Made by a program: the position numbers and the translations under genes | Shown here: positions 26,443 to 34,213 of the stretch, in pieces | How positions within the stretch are numbered: position 1 is the first letter of the stretch | Layout: each line of letters opens with the position of its first letter | Source of the DNA: an uncultured Actinomycetes bacterium | Lineage (GTDB): Bacteria > Actinomycetota > Acidimicrobiia > Acidimicrobiales > Acidimicrobilacustridaceae | DNA: 64,000 nt | Assembly (NCBI GenBank): GCA_937876315.1 | Contig: CALEHQ010000042.1 | Coordinates: 62,001-126,000 of the forward strand | Direction of reading: 5' to 3' | The notes under the pieces: generated by a model | What the model saw: only the letters and a program-made list of their open reading frames with translations | What the model was told of the DNA's origin: nothing | The model's database searches: none

Positions 26443-27648
26443 TCAGACTGTGAGTCGTACAGGAAGCTTTTTCACTCCATTGTTGAGATTGGATCGCACT
26501 CGCACTGGCTCACCGACGAGCTCAATCTTCGAGAATCTCTCAAGCAACTGTTCGAAAAAGACTCGTCCTTCGAGACGGGCAAGGTGGACACCAAGGCAGA
26601 AATGCTCTCCGATGCCAAACGAGAGCTGGGGATTTGGCGTTCTCGTGATGTCGAAACGCTGACCATCTGCGAAAACGGCCTCATCTCGATTGGCAGATGT
26701 GTAGTACATCGCCACCTTGTCGCCTTTCGAAATCCGTTTGCCACCAAGTTCGATGTCATCAGTTGCAGTTCTGCGGAAGTAGTGCAACGGATTGAACCAA
26801 CGAAGTATCTCTTCCACCGCACCCGGGATCATCGTCGGATCGTTCCGCAGTAGGTGAAGTTGATCGGGATGTTCAAGAAGTGCCCAAAGCCCACCAGCGA
26901 GCATCGACACAGTCGTGTCGTTGCCTGCGGTAATCATCTGAACAAGCAAACTCCCAATATCCGGATCAGTGAGGTACCGGCCATCGAACTCTTGGCCAAG
27001 GATGACGTCCATGAGATCGCCCTGTGTGTCCATCTTCCGTCGCTCCGCAGCAAAGGCCATCCCATACATCGCCATCTGCATCGATGAGTCGGCGCTTCCC
27101 GCTTCGCTGAGATCGCCATCTGGGTTCAAGTCTGGGTCTTGACCACTCGTATTCATCTGAGCGAGTCGATGAAGCCACTCCCAGTCCTTCTCCGGCAACC
27201 CGAAGAGACGTCCGATGACTTGCGTCGGCAACGGACCGACAACGTCATGAACGAATTCGACTTCGCTCGTCTCGGCGGCACGATCAAAGATCTCTGACGT
27301 GATCGACCCGATCTGATCTGCCATTCCTGCAATCACGCGCTGCGCGAATTCCGGAGCGAGCGGCTTCCGATAGGCGATGTGTCGCGGAGGGTCCATCGAA
27401 AGCAACATGTCGCGCATTCGAGCAAGACGATCCGGATCAAGGTCTTCGAGAACCACCCCTCCTGCCTCACAAGAAAACAGCAGTGGGTTGCGGGAGACGT
27501 GAACAACGTCGGCATGACGCAACACCGCCCAGTAGCCAGCCTGCCCAGGGATCTCCTGCCAGTGCACTGGATCCTCTCGCCGAAGTCGCTCGAATTCGGC
27601 GTGCGGTGCACCTTCGACATAGGAGTCGGGACTGTAGAGATCGACCAT
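26443..27648 (-). CDS. Cytochrome P450
   Basis: 401 residues, soluble bacterial class. The I-helix oxygen motif is AGNDTTVS, the K-helix ExxR is EEILR, and the heme ligand is Cys351 in FGIGEHFCLGVHLAR. LLSMDPPRHIAYRKPLAPEF near the N-terminus is typical of actinobacterial P450s that act on lipids, terpenes or sterols. It needs ferredoxin and reductase partners that are not in this window. GGGGGAG at 27658-27664 supports GTG 27651 or ATG 27648; the open frame to 27888 overlaps the divergent luciferase-like gene and is rejected. The substrate is not known. Confidence 0.95.
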   Translation of the reverse strand: MVDLYSPDSYVEGAPHAEFERLRREDPVHWQEIPGQAGYWAVLRHADVVHVSRNPLLFSCEAGGVVLEDLDPDRLARMRDMLLSMDPPRHIAYRKPLAPEFAQRVIAGMADQIGSITSEIFDRAAETSEVEFVHDVVGPLPTQVIGRLFGLPEKDWEWLHRLAQMNTSGQDPDLNPDGDLSEAGSADSSMQMAMYGMAFAAERRKMDTQGDLMDVILGQEFDGRYLTDPDIGSLLVQMITAGNDTTVSMLAGGLWALLEHPDQLHLLRNDPTMIPGAVEEILRWFNPLHYFRRTATDDIELGGKRISKGDKVAMYYTSANRDEAVFADGQRFDITRTPNPQLSFGIGEHFCLGVHLARLEGRVFFEQLLERFSKIELVGEPVRVRSNLNNGVKKLPVRLTV

Positions 27649-27657
27649 CACGCTGCT

Positions 27658-27664
27658 CTCCCCC
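27658..27664 (-). promoter_or_regulatory. Ribosome binding site of the P450 gene
   Basis: GGGGGAG on the minus strand, 6 bases before GTG 27651 and 9 before ATG 27648. It decides the start against the 80 extra codons open upstream. Confidence 0.6.
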
Positions 27665-27769
27665 ATGACACCCCGCGGCGTCACGAACCTCCCGAGTCTT
27701 GCCGAAGTACTCTGCGCCGTGCCGTCAACATCGACGGGTCTCCCATGCACGCAGACGACAGGAACATCA

Positions 27770-28651
27770 ATGGACATCGCAATGACCATGCCGACGATGG
27801 TTGCGCACAACCGCAGCGACACATTGTCTTGGTGTCGAGCAATCGATGAAGGCCCGTGGTCAAGCTTGGCGGTTCCCGAGCGCATCACCTATCCGAGCCA
27901 TTCTTGGGTAGTCGAACTCTCCGCTGCAGCGGCCCTGACAGAGCGGGTGCGGCTCTGGACCACGATCATTGTTCTGCCTGCTCACGACGCTGTCGATGTC
28001 GCAAAGCAACTCTCCTCTGTGGACCTGCTCTCGAATGGTCGACTCACTGTGGGCATCGGCGTTGGTGGTCGTGAGCACGATTACAGGGCAATTTCCGGTT
28101 CATATGAGCGCCGTTGGTCCCGAATGGACGAGCAGGTCGAAACGATGCGTCGGATCTGGAATGGCGAGCCTCCTTTCGAAGGCGCTGATCCTGTAGGTCC
28201 GCCGCCAGTTCAAGCCGGCGGTCCGCCATTTATCGCCGGGGCAATGGGGCCGAAGGCAATCGCTCGAGCCGCCAAATGGGCGAATGGAGTCGATGACGGC
28301 TCGACCGTTTTTGGCATTGATCCCGCTGCCACTGATGCTGCGTTCTCTCGCATCCGCGACATTTGGGCTGCAGAAGGTCGCTCTGATGCGCCGCATATTT
28401 CGGCCAGCCTCTGGTACGCGCTCGGCGATGGCGCGCAAGAGCGCCTGTACGACTACGGCTACTCCTACATGAAAATTTTCGGCGAAGAAGTCGGAACGAT
28501 GATGGCGTCAATGCTTGCGACGTCAACGCCCGAGTCACTTCGAAACGCCGTGGAGACGTTGGAGTCACTCGGCTGTGACGAGCTCTTTCTCGTCCCCACC
28601 ACAGCCGATGTCACCGAACTCGACCGCACACGCGACGCACTCGGAATCTGA
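27770..28651 (+). CDS. Luciferase-like (LLM) oxidoreductase, probably F420- or FMN-dependent
   Basis: 293 residues from ATG 27770 with AGGA six to seven bases upstream. LLM-class features are a (beta/alpha)8 pattern with GPWSSLAVPERITYPSHS, VRLWTTIIVLPAHDAVDVAKQL, SNGRLTVGIGVGGREHDY and FIAGAMGPKAIARAAKWANG. Such enzymes reduce or oxidise substrates with F420 or FMN in the cytoplasm. It is divergent from the P450 and 12 bases ahead of the aldo/keto reductase, indicating a two-gene operon. Confidence 0.92.
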   Translation: MDIAMTMPTMVAHNRSDTLSWCRAIDEGPWSSLAVPERITYPSHSWVVELSAAAALTERVRLWTTIIVLPAHDAVDVAKQLSSVDLLSNGRLTVGIGVGGREHDYRAISGSYERRWSRMDEQVETMRRIWNGEPPFEGADPVGPPPVQAGGPPFIAGAMGPKAIARAAKWANGVDDGSTVFGIDPAATDAAFSRIRDIWAAEGRSDAPHISASLWYALGDGAQERLYDYGYSYMKIFGEEVGTMMASMLATSTPESLRNAVETLESLGCDELFLVPTTADVTELDRTRDALGI

Positions 28652-28663
28652 ACGGAGACCGGT

Positions 28664-29605
28664 ATGGCTGACATGACCTATCGCCATCTCGGCGACAGCG
28701 GCCTCATGGTCTCGACTGTGGGACTTGGCTGCAACAACTTCGGCATGCGCATCGATGCCGCAGCGACCGAACGAGTCGTCGGCGCTGCACTCGAACATGG
28801 CATCACCATGTTCGACACCTCAGACTCGTATGGCGATTCCGAAGTCTTTCTCGGCAAAGCACTCGGGTCTCGGCGAGACGAAGTTGTTCTCGCAACAAAG
28901 TTTGGCAGCGACCTTCGCGGCGCAAACGGTCCCGACTGGGGCGCACGGGGCTCGCGCCGTTACATCCGTAAGGCCGTTGAGCGCTCACTCGCGCGTCTCT
29001 GCACCGATTACATCGATCTCTACCAGATTCACATGCCGGACCCTTCGACACCGATCGAAGAAACCCTGAGTGCACTCAGCGACCTCGTCCATGAAGGCAA
29101 AGTTCGCTACATCGGTAATTCGAATTTTGCGGGCTGGCAAATTGCCGATGCCGACTGGATCGCACGAACGACCGGATCAGTTCGATTCGTCAGTGCTCAA
29201 AACCACTACAACCTCATCGAACGCGAGGCTGAAACTGATGTCCTTCCGGCATGTGCTCGCTTCGGACTCGGCCAACTTCCCTATTTCCCGCTTGCCAGCG
29301 GCCTCCTGACCGGCAAGTACCAACGCGGCGTGGCCGCTCCCGCCGAAGGCCGCATTGCGGCGTGGCATATGGATTCGATGCTTTCCGATACAAACTTCGA
29401 CAAGGTCGACGCACTCTCGGCCTTCGCAGTTGAGCGGGGCCTTTCACTCCTACAAATTGCGCTTGGTGGACTTGCATCTCGGCCCACCGTTGCTTCCGTG
29501 ATCGCAGGCGCCACGTCACCTGAACAGATCATTGCCAACGTTGAAGCTGGCTTGTGGTCGCCTTCCGCCGAAGATCTTTCAGCAATTGAGGCTGCGCTCC
29601 GATAG
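28664..29605 (+). CDS. Aldo/keto reductase
   Basis: 313 residues of the AKR superfamily (YhdN/tas-like branch), an NADPH-dependent carbonyl reductase. The catalytic tetrad is visible: Asp51 and Tyr56 in FDTSDSYGDSE, Lys79 in LATKFG and His123 in YQIHMPD. The cofactor-binding end includes VIAGATSPEQI ANVEA. It starts 12 bases after the luciferase-like gene (GGAGACCGGT spacer gives a ribosome site), so both are probably one transcript. It converges with the CoA-transferase gene. The substrate is unknown. Confidence 0.94.
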   Translation: MADMTYRHLGDSGLMVSTVGLGCNNFGMRIDAAATERVVGAALEHGITMFDTSDSYGDSEVFLGKALGSRRDEVVLATKFGSDLRGANGPDWGARGSRRYIRKAVERSLARLCTDYIDLYQIHMPDPSTPIEETLSALSDLVHEGKVRYIGNSNFAGWQIADADWIARTTGSVRFVSAQNHYNLIEREAETDVLPACARFGLGQLPYFPLASGLLTGKYQRGVAAPAEGRIAAWHMDSMLSDTNFDKVDALSAFAVERGLSLLQIALGGLASRPTVASVIAGATSPEQIIANVEAGLWSPSAEDLSAIEAALR

Positions 29606-29648
29606 CGCAAATGCTCTTCGCCGGCGGCTACGAGCAATCGTTCGCAAC

Positions 29649-30836
29649 TTAAGAGACGATGCCATCGACTCGAAGTTGTTCGACATCTTCACCACGACCG
29701 ATTTCGACGAGAATCTCATCCGTGTGCTCTCCGAGTAACGGCGAAACAGTCTGCAATGTTGCTGGAGTACCTAAGAATTGCGCTGGATGGCGAGGTTGGC
29801 GGACGCGACCAGCGACTGGATGATCAAACTCTTCGAACATTCCGATCGCTTGAGCATGTGGATCATTCGGAAGGTCCTTCGGATCGACGACGAGAGCAAA
29901 CGGCACCTTCAACGCTTCCATGCGTTGCGAAATTTGCTCACACGTAAACGATCCTGCCGCCAGATGACACTTCGACATGATCTCGCCATTCAGTTCTGGA
30001 TGCTTGCGACGCTCCCCGATGGTCGCAACACGAGGATCGTCGTGACCCTCAACTTCGAGCGCTTCGCACATGCCATGAAAATCTGCATCGGAGGTAGGGG
30101 TTGCGATGCCGAAACCGTCCTTGAAACTGAAGGGTTTTGAGCCCTGTACAAAACTTGAATTCATAGATCCGTCGGACTCCATCATCACCTCGTTACCAGC
30201 AGCGTCGGCCCAGAGAAATGACACAACCGAATCAGCCATGGAAAGTTCGACGTGCTGACCACCCATGCCGCGCTCTCGAGCAAAGAGTGCCGCTGTAATT
30301 GCTTGTACCGCATACATCGCGGTGATCTTGTCCGCAGCGGTCTGACGGAGGAACACCGGTGTTCCGTCGTCAGGGTCGGATTGGTTCGATCCGAATCCTG
30401 CATAAGCCTGAATCACGGTGTCGTATGCACCTCGCTGTGCATACGGACCGGTCTGACCAAAGCCCGACAGTGAGATGTAAACAAGATCGTCGCGACCATT
30501 CGAGAGGTCTTCCCAGCCGATACCGAGTCGTTCAGCGACACCAGGACGCATGTTTTGAATGACAACATCGCTTCGTGCTGCGAGTTCCCGAACAATGTCA
30601 AGACCTTGAGCCGTCGCCATATCGAGCGCGATCGATCGCTTTCCACGATTGCACGCTTGGAAGAGTGCCGAGACACCGTTGACAGCAACCCCTACCCAGC
30701 GAGCGAGGTCGCCGAGACCGGGACGCTCAACCTTGATGACGTCAGCACCTTGGTCAGCCAGCAGCGCAGCGGGATAAGGCCCGGTGAGCGCGGTCGAAAT
30801 ATCAAGGATACGAATTCCGTCAAGTGCGCCTGCCAT
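29649..30836 (-). CDS. Class III (CaiB/BaiF) CoA-transferase
   Basis: 395 residues. Moves CoA between carboxylic acids through an aspartyl-CoA intermediate, forming an interlocked dimer. Motifs are GIRILDISTALTGPYPAALLADQGADVIKVERPG, NRGKRSIALDM, DVVIQNMRPGVAERLG and GFGQTGPYAQRGAYDT with Asp139 as the likely nucleophile. FARERGMGGQHVELSMADS follows. It is 21 bases downstream of the ABC-2 permease gene on the same strand, so it may share the transcript that begins at the SnoaL-like or ATPase gene. Substrate is not known; alpha-methylacyl-CoA racemases share the fold and cannot be excluded. Confidence 0.94.
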   Translation of the reverse strand: MAGALDGIRILDISTALTGPYPAALLADQGADVIKVERPGLGDLARWVGVAVNGVSALFQACNRGKRSIALDMATAQGLDIVRELAARSDVVIQNMRPGVAERLGIGWEDLSNGRDDLVYISLSGFGQTGPYAQRGAYDTVIQAYAGFGSNQSDPDDGTPVFLRQTAADKITAMYAVQAITAALFARERGMGGQHVELSMADSVVSFLWADAAGNEVMMESDGSMNSSFVQGSKPFSFKDGFGIATPTSDADFHGMCEALEVEGHDDPRVATIGERRKHPELNGEIMSKCHLAAGSFTCEQISQRMEALKVPFALVVDPKDLPNDPHAQAIGMFEEFDHPVAGRVRQPRHPAQFLGTPATLQTVSPLLGEHTDEILVEIGRGEDVEQLRVDGIVS

Positions 30837-30857
30837 GGTTCCCCCCGGAAGTGTTGA

Positions 30858-31676
30858 TTAACCGACCCGACGGTACCGCCATACCGCGAGTGGAACGAAG
30901 ACCACTAGAAAGATCGCCGACCATATGAGAGTCATCACAACCCAATGTGTGGTGTCGGCACCTGGTCCGCCCTGCATGAGACCTCTCGTAGCGTTCACCG
31001 CGATGCTGACCGGCTGATGTTCAGCAAACCAACGCAACCAGGTTGGCATCGACTCTGCTGGCACGAATGCTGTCGACGCAAACGTCAAGGGGAAGAGAAT
31101 CGGGAAGGCCATGAGTCCAGCGGTTTCGCTATTCGATGCCGAAAGACCGATGAAGGCAAAGACCCACGAGAAGCAAAAGGCGAACAGAATCAGTAAGGCG
31201 AAGGCGACGAGATAGAGGCCGATTGATGTTCCGATACGGAAACCGACGGCAAAACCTACGACTGTGATGAGGATCATCACGAAGACATTTCTGACGGCGT
31301 CAGAAATGGTTCGACCGAATAACACCGCAGATCTGGCCATCGGCAATGAGCGAAAGCGCTCAATGAGCCCCTTTTGAAGATCCTCTGCGAGTCCGACACT
31401 CGTACTGACACATCCGAAAAGAAGGGACTGCACAAAAATGCCAGGCATTAGGTAGTCGACATAGCTCATGCCGGGTGTGGCAATTGCTCCGCCAAAGACA
31501 TATCGGAACAGCAACACGAACATAATTGGTTGAACGCTCGAAAAGAACAGCTGATCCGGGATTCGAACGTACGCAACCAGATTCCGCTCAGTGACAACGA
31601 TGCAATCGTTGATTGATCTGCGCAACTTTGAGCGCTTCACCGGAGTGGCGGCCTGCGGCAACACGATGCTGGTCAT
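30858..31676 (-). CDS. ABC-2 type transporter permease (DrrB-like)
   Basis: 272 residues with six predicted membrane helices. SSVQPIMFVLLFRYVFGGAI, YVDYLMPGIFVQSLLFG, GLIERFRSLPMARSAVLFGRTI and FPLTFASTAFVPAESMPTWLRWFAEHQPVS are the classical ABC-2/daunorubicin-resistance permease motifs. Exports lipids or hydrophobic compounds with the ATPase upstream. The ATG overlaps the ATPase stop by one base (TAATG), which shows tight coupling. Confidence 0.93.
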   Translation of the reverse strand: MTSIVLPQAATPVKRSKLRRSINDCIVVTERNLVAYVRIPDQLFFSSVQPIMFVLLFRYVFGGAIATPGMSYVDYLMPGIFVQSLLFGCVSTSVGLAEDLQKGLIERFRSLPMARSAVLFGRTISDAVRNVFVMILITVVGFAVGFRIGTSIGLYLVAFALLILFAFCFSWVFAFIGLSASNSETAGLMAFPILFPLTFASTAFVPAESMPTWLRWFAEHQPVSIAVNATRGLMQGGPGADTTHWVVMTLIWSAIFLVVFVPLAVWRYRRVG

Positions 31677-32629
31677 TAGTTGTCCTCGCCGAGTTCTGCG
31701 CGACGGCCGGTGAGACTCAAGAACACGTCGTCGAGACTTGGTTCTCGCAGTGTCATTGACGTTGGGGCCATACCGGCTTCATCGAGTTTACGTAGTGCCA
31801 TCATCACCTGGGACGGCCCGGCATCGATCGGCAACTCGAGGGTAGACCCGTCGAGCACTGGCGGAGCGGGCCACGAACTTACGAACAACTTTGATGCTGC
31901 AGACGCCGCAACGACGTCAGAAAATCCGAGATCAAGAACCGTTTCGCCAAGTGTCGCTTTCAACGTTGCTGGCGTGCCTTCTGCAATCACAGCACCCCGA
32001 TCAACGACGACGATGTTGTCGGCAAGGCGGTCGGCTTCCTCGAGGTACTGCGTTGTAAGCAAAACGGTTGTGCCGTTCGCAACAAGATCTTCAACGACCT
32101 GCCACACCGCAGTTCGACTGTTCGGGTCGAGTCCAGTCGTCGGCTCGTCGAGAAAGAGAACCGGGGGGCGAACCACAAGGGCGGCAGCAATATCAAGCCG
32201 ACGTCGCATTCCGCCCGAATAGGTTTTCGAGGGACGGTTCGCTGCTTCGGTGAGGTTGAAGTGCTCAAGGAGTTCGTCAGCGACACGCGACGCGTCCTTA
32301 CGCGACAACTGGAAAAGCTGTCCGACCATTCGCAGGTTCTCACGTCCCGTGAGGTTTGCATCGACGGCCGCATACTGCCCGGCAAGTCCGATGCTTGACC
32401 GAACTTTGTTGGCGTCTTTCACGACATCGAGACCATTGACTCGGGCCCAGCCCGAATCTGGAACGAGCGTTGTCGTCAATACCCGAACGGTGGTGGTCTT
32501 GCCGGCACCGTTCGGACCAAGCAGGCCGAGCACGGTTCCTTCTTCGACAGTGAACCCGACGCCGTTGAGCGCCAGCAACTCCCCACCAAAGGTTTTCGTG
32601 AGACCCTCGGCCTCTATCGCTGCAGTCAT
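31676..32629 (-). CDS. ABC transporter ATP-binding protein (DrrA-like)
   Basis: 317 residues. Walker A GPNGAGKTT at 38-46, Q-loop GLAGQYAAVD, signature YSGGMRRRLDIAA starting near 137 and Walker B VLFLDEPTTGLD near 157-168 are intact. The C-terminal about 90 residues are the DrrA-type extension ending in SLDDVFLSLTGRRAE. It powers export with the coupled permease. Start ATG 32629 has no clear ribosome site. The upstream SnoaL-like gene is 68 bases away on the same strand. Confidence 0.94.
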   Translation of the reverse strand: MTAAIEAEGLTKTFGGELLALNGVGFTVEEGTVLGLLGPNGAGKTTTVRVLTTTLVPDSGWARVNGLDVVKDANKVRSSIGLAGQYAAVDANLTGRENLRMVGQLFQLSRKDASRVADELLEHFNLTEAANRPSKTYSGGMRRRLDIAAALVVRPPVLFLDEPTTGLDPNSRTAVWQVVEDLVANGTTVLLTTQYLEEADRLADNIVVVDRGAVIAEGTPATLKATLGETVLDLGFSDVVAASAASKLFVSSWPAPPVLDGSTLELPIDAGPSQVMMALRKLDEAGMAPTSMTLREPSLDDVFLSLTGRRAELGEDN

Positions 32630-32697
32630 TGAACCATCACGAGAGGAGACCCTACCGAAAAGGGTGAGGCCTCAAATATCGGACAGATAGTGCGCCA

Positions 32698-33123
32698 TCA
32701 CCCGAAGGTGATCTCGCGTCTGGCCATCTTCCAACCCTCTGACGTGCGTCGAAGCGTGTCGTGATAGTGGCCAACGAGCGTGACTCGGGGTGCGACGTTG
32801 GTCTCCACGTAATAGACCCAATACGAATCAGCAACGGCTTCGTCGTCGCCCGTGAACTCAACTGCTGTAGAGGCAACGACATGGCGCGAATTGCTTCCTG
32901 GCCCGACGGTGCCCTCAGCGCGGCGGGCCAGACTTCCTTCGAGGATGTCGGCACGACCATGTCGTGGAGCATTTGGCATCAACCAATCGGCGTCCTCGGT
33001 AAAGAGATCTGCATATTGCTCACACGAGCCGAGTCCGTCTGCGTACTGCGCCAGCCTGACGATCACGTTGCGAACCGCCCACTCGTCTGCCGCTTGTTCT
33101 CCAAGACCTCGAGTTGAACCCAT
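32698..33123 (-). CDS. SnoaL/NTF2-like protein
   Basis: 141 residues with a cone-like alpha+beta barrel pattern: AVRNVIVRLAQYADGLGSCEQYADLFTEDADWLMP, RHVVASTAVEFTGDDEAVADSYWVYYVE, and a C-terminal DGW-like SEGWKMARREITFG. These small proteins bind hydrophobic ligands or act as isomerases, hydrolases or dehydratases in polyketide, steroid and aromatic metabolism. GGGGGAGAT precedes ATG 33123. It is divergent from the luciferase-like gene, and the spacer holds an 11-base inverted repeat. Confidence 0.85.
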   Translation of the reverse strand: MGSTRGLGEQAADEWAVRNVIVRLAQYADGLGSCEQYADLFTEDADWLMPNAPRHGRADILEGSLARRAEGTVGPGSNSRHVVASTAVEFTGDDEAVADSYWVYYVETNVAPRVTLVGHYHDTLRRTSEGWKMARREITFG

Positions 33124-33143
33124 ATCTCCCCCTTATCGATGTC

Positions 33144-33216
33144 GTCAGATCATCGCATTCCCTGAACCACGTGGGTGCACTTCCCATCTCACGCCATCGA
33201 CGTAGGATGATCTGAC
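33144..33216. promoter_or_regulatory. Inverted repeat pair in divergent spacer (candidate operator)
   Basis: GTCAGATCATC at 33144-33154 and its exact reverse complement GATGATCTGAC at 33206-33216. One arm lies 21 bases upstream of the SnoaL-like ATG, the other ends one base before the luciferase-like ATG. Two identical sites in opposite directions would let one regulator control both genes. The right arm also overlaps the ribosome site AGGA. No regulator is identified. Confidence 0.45.
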
Positions 33217-33217
33217 C

Positions 33218-34213
33218 ATGGAAATCTCGATCGGAATCACGCCGGGTCCTGACGCCGTCCACCACGCGCAACTCGCTGAGAAGCTCGGGTTTCGGCGTGC
33301 GTGGCTGTACGACTCAGCAGCCCTGTACGAGGACATCTGGATCAACATCGCCAATATCCTCAACGCCACAGACAATCTCGACGTTGGCACGGCCGTTTTA
33401 GTGCCGAACCTTCGTCACGTCATGACCACGGCGTCAGCCATCGCCACCATCGAGCGGATGGCACCAGGCCGACTCATGGTCGGATTCGGCACCGGTTTCA
33501 CCGCACGAATGGTGCTGGGCAAGAAGGCACTTTCGTGGAAGACCACGCGCGACTACATCGAAGCGCTTCACACGCTCCTGAACGGCGGCGTTGCCGAGGT
33601 CGAAGGCGAGCGCGTCCAAATGATCCACCGGCCGTCTCTCACCTCGGATCGACCAATCGATGTGCCACTTTTGCTCTCGGCAATGGGCCCCAAGGGCCTT
33701 GACATCACCAAGGAACTCATAGCCAACGGAACATGCATCGGCCTCATAGGTGTGCAACCCCTCGAGGGGCCATGGGGTCACCAGGTGCTCATGGTTTCTG
33801 GTTCCGTTCTCGACGACGGCGAATCAGCTGGCTCCCCTCGAGCACGCGCTGCAATCGGACCTTGGTATGTCGTCGGGTATCACGGCTGCTGGGAAGCTGC
33901 ACCCGAGTTTCTGACTGCGATGCCCGGCGGAGCCGAATGGCTTGCGGACGTCGAGGCAACTCGTCCAGCGTCAGAACGGCACCTTGCCGTACATGAAGGT
34001 CACGTGACTGAAGTGTTTGGACGAGACCAAGTCGTGCTCGACCTCGCTGACGAAGCAACTCTTGCAGGGGTCGGATGGACTGGCGACAAAGCTGCGGTGA
34101 AAGAGAAGGTTGCACACGCATCTTCGATGGGCGTAACAGAAATCCTTTACACACCTGCTGGTCCGGATGTCGAACGCGAAATGCGCGCGTTCGCAGAAGC
34201 TGCAATCTCCTAG
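33218..34213 (+). CDS. Luciferase-like (LLM) F420-dependent-type oxidoreductase
   Basis: 331 residues of the LLM class. MEISIGITPG, HHAQLAEKLGFRRAWLYDS, LDVGTAVLVPNLRHVMTTASAIATIERMAPGRLMVGFGTGF and LLLSAMGPKG are family features; TGFTARMVLG follows the usual cofactor phosphate loop. Probably uses F420 or FMN in the cytoplasm. The C-terminal part (residues about 195-280) differs from the other luciferase-like protein here, so they are not recent duplicates. Its 3' end overlaps the longest reading of the next gene by 47 bases. Confidence 0.92.
   Translation: MEISIGITPGPDAVHHAQLAEKLGFRRAWLYDSAALYEDIWINIANILNATDNLDVGTAVLVPNLRHVMTTASAIATIERMAPGRLMVGFGTGFTARMVLGKKALSWKTTRDYIEALHTLLNGGVAEVEGERVQMIHRPSLTSDRPIDVPLLLSAMGPKGLDITKELIANGTCIGLIGVQPLEGPWGHQVLMVSGSVLDDGESAGSPRARAAIGPWYVVGYHGCWEAAPEFLTAMPGGAEWLADVEATRPASERHLAVHEGHVTEVFGRDQVVLDLADEATLAGVGWTGDKAAVKEKVAHASSMGVTEILYTPAGPDVEREMRAFAEAAIS

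Noticed and set aside
27649-27888. 80-codon extension of the P450 frame
   Set aside because: It overlaps the divergent luciferase-like gene, and GGGGGAG supports starts at 27651 or 27648.
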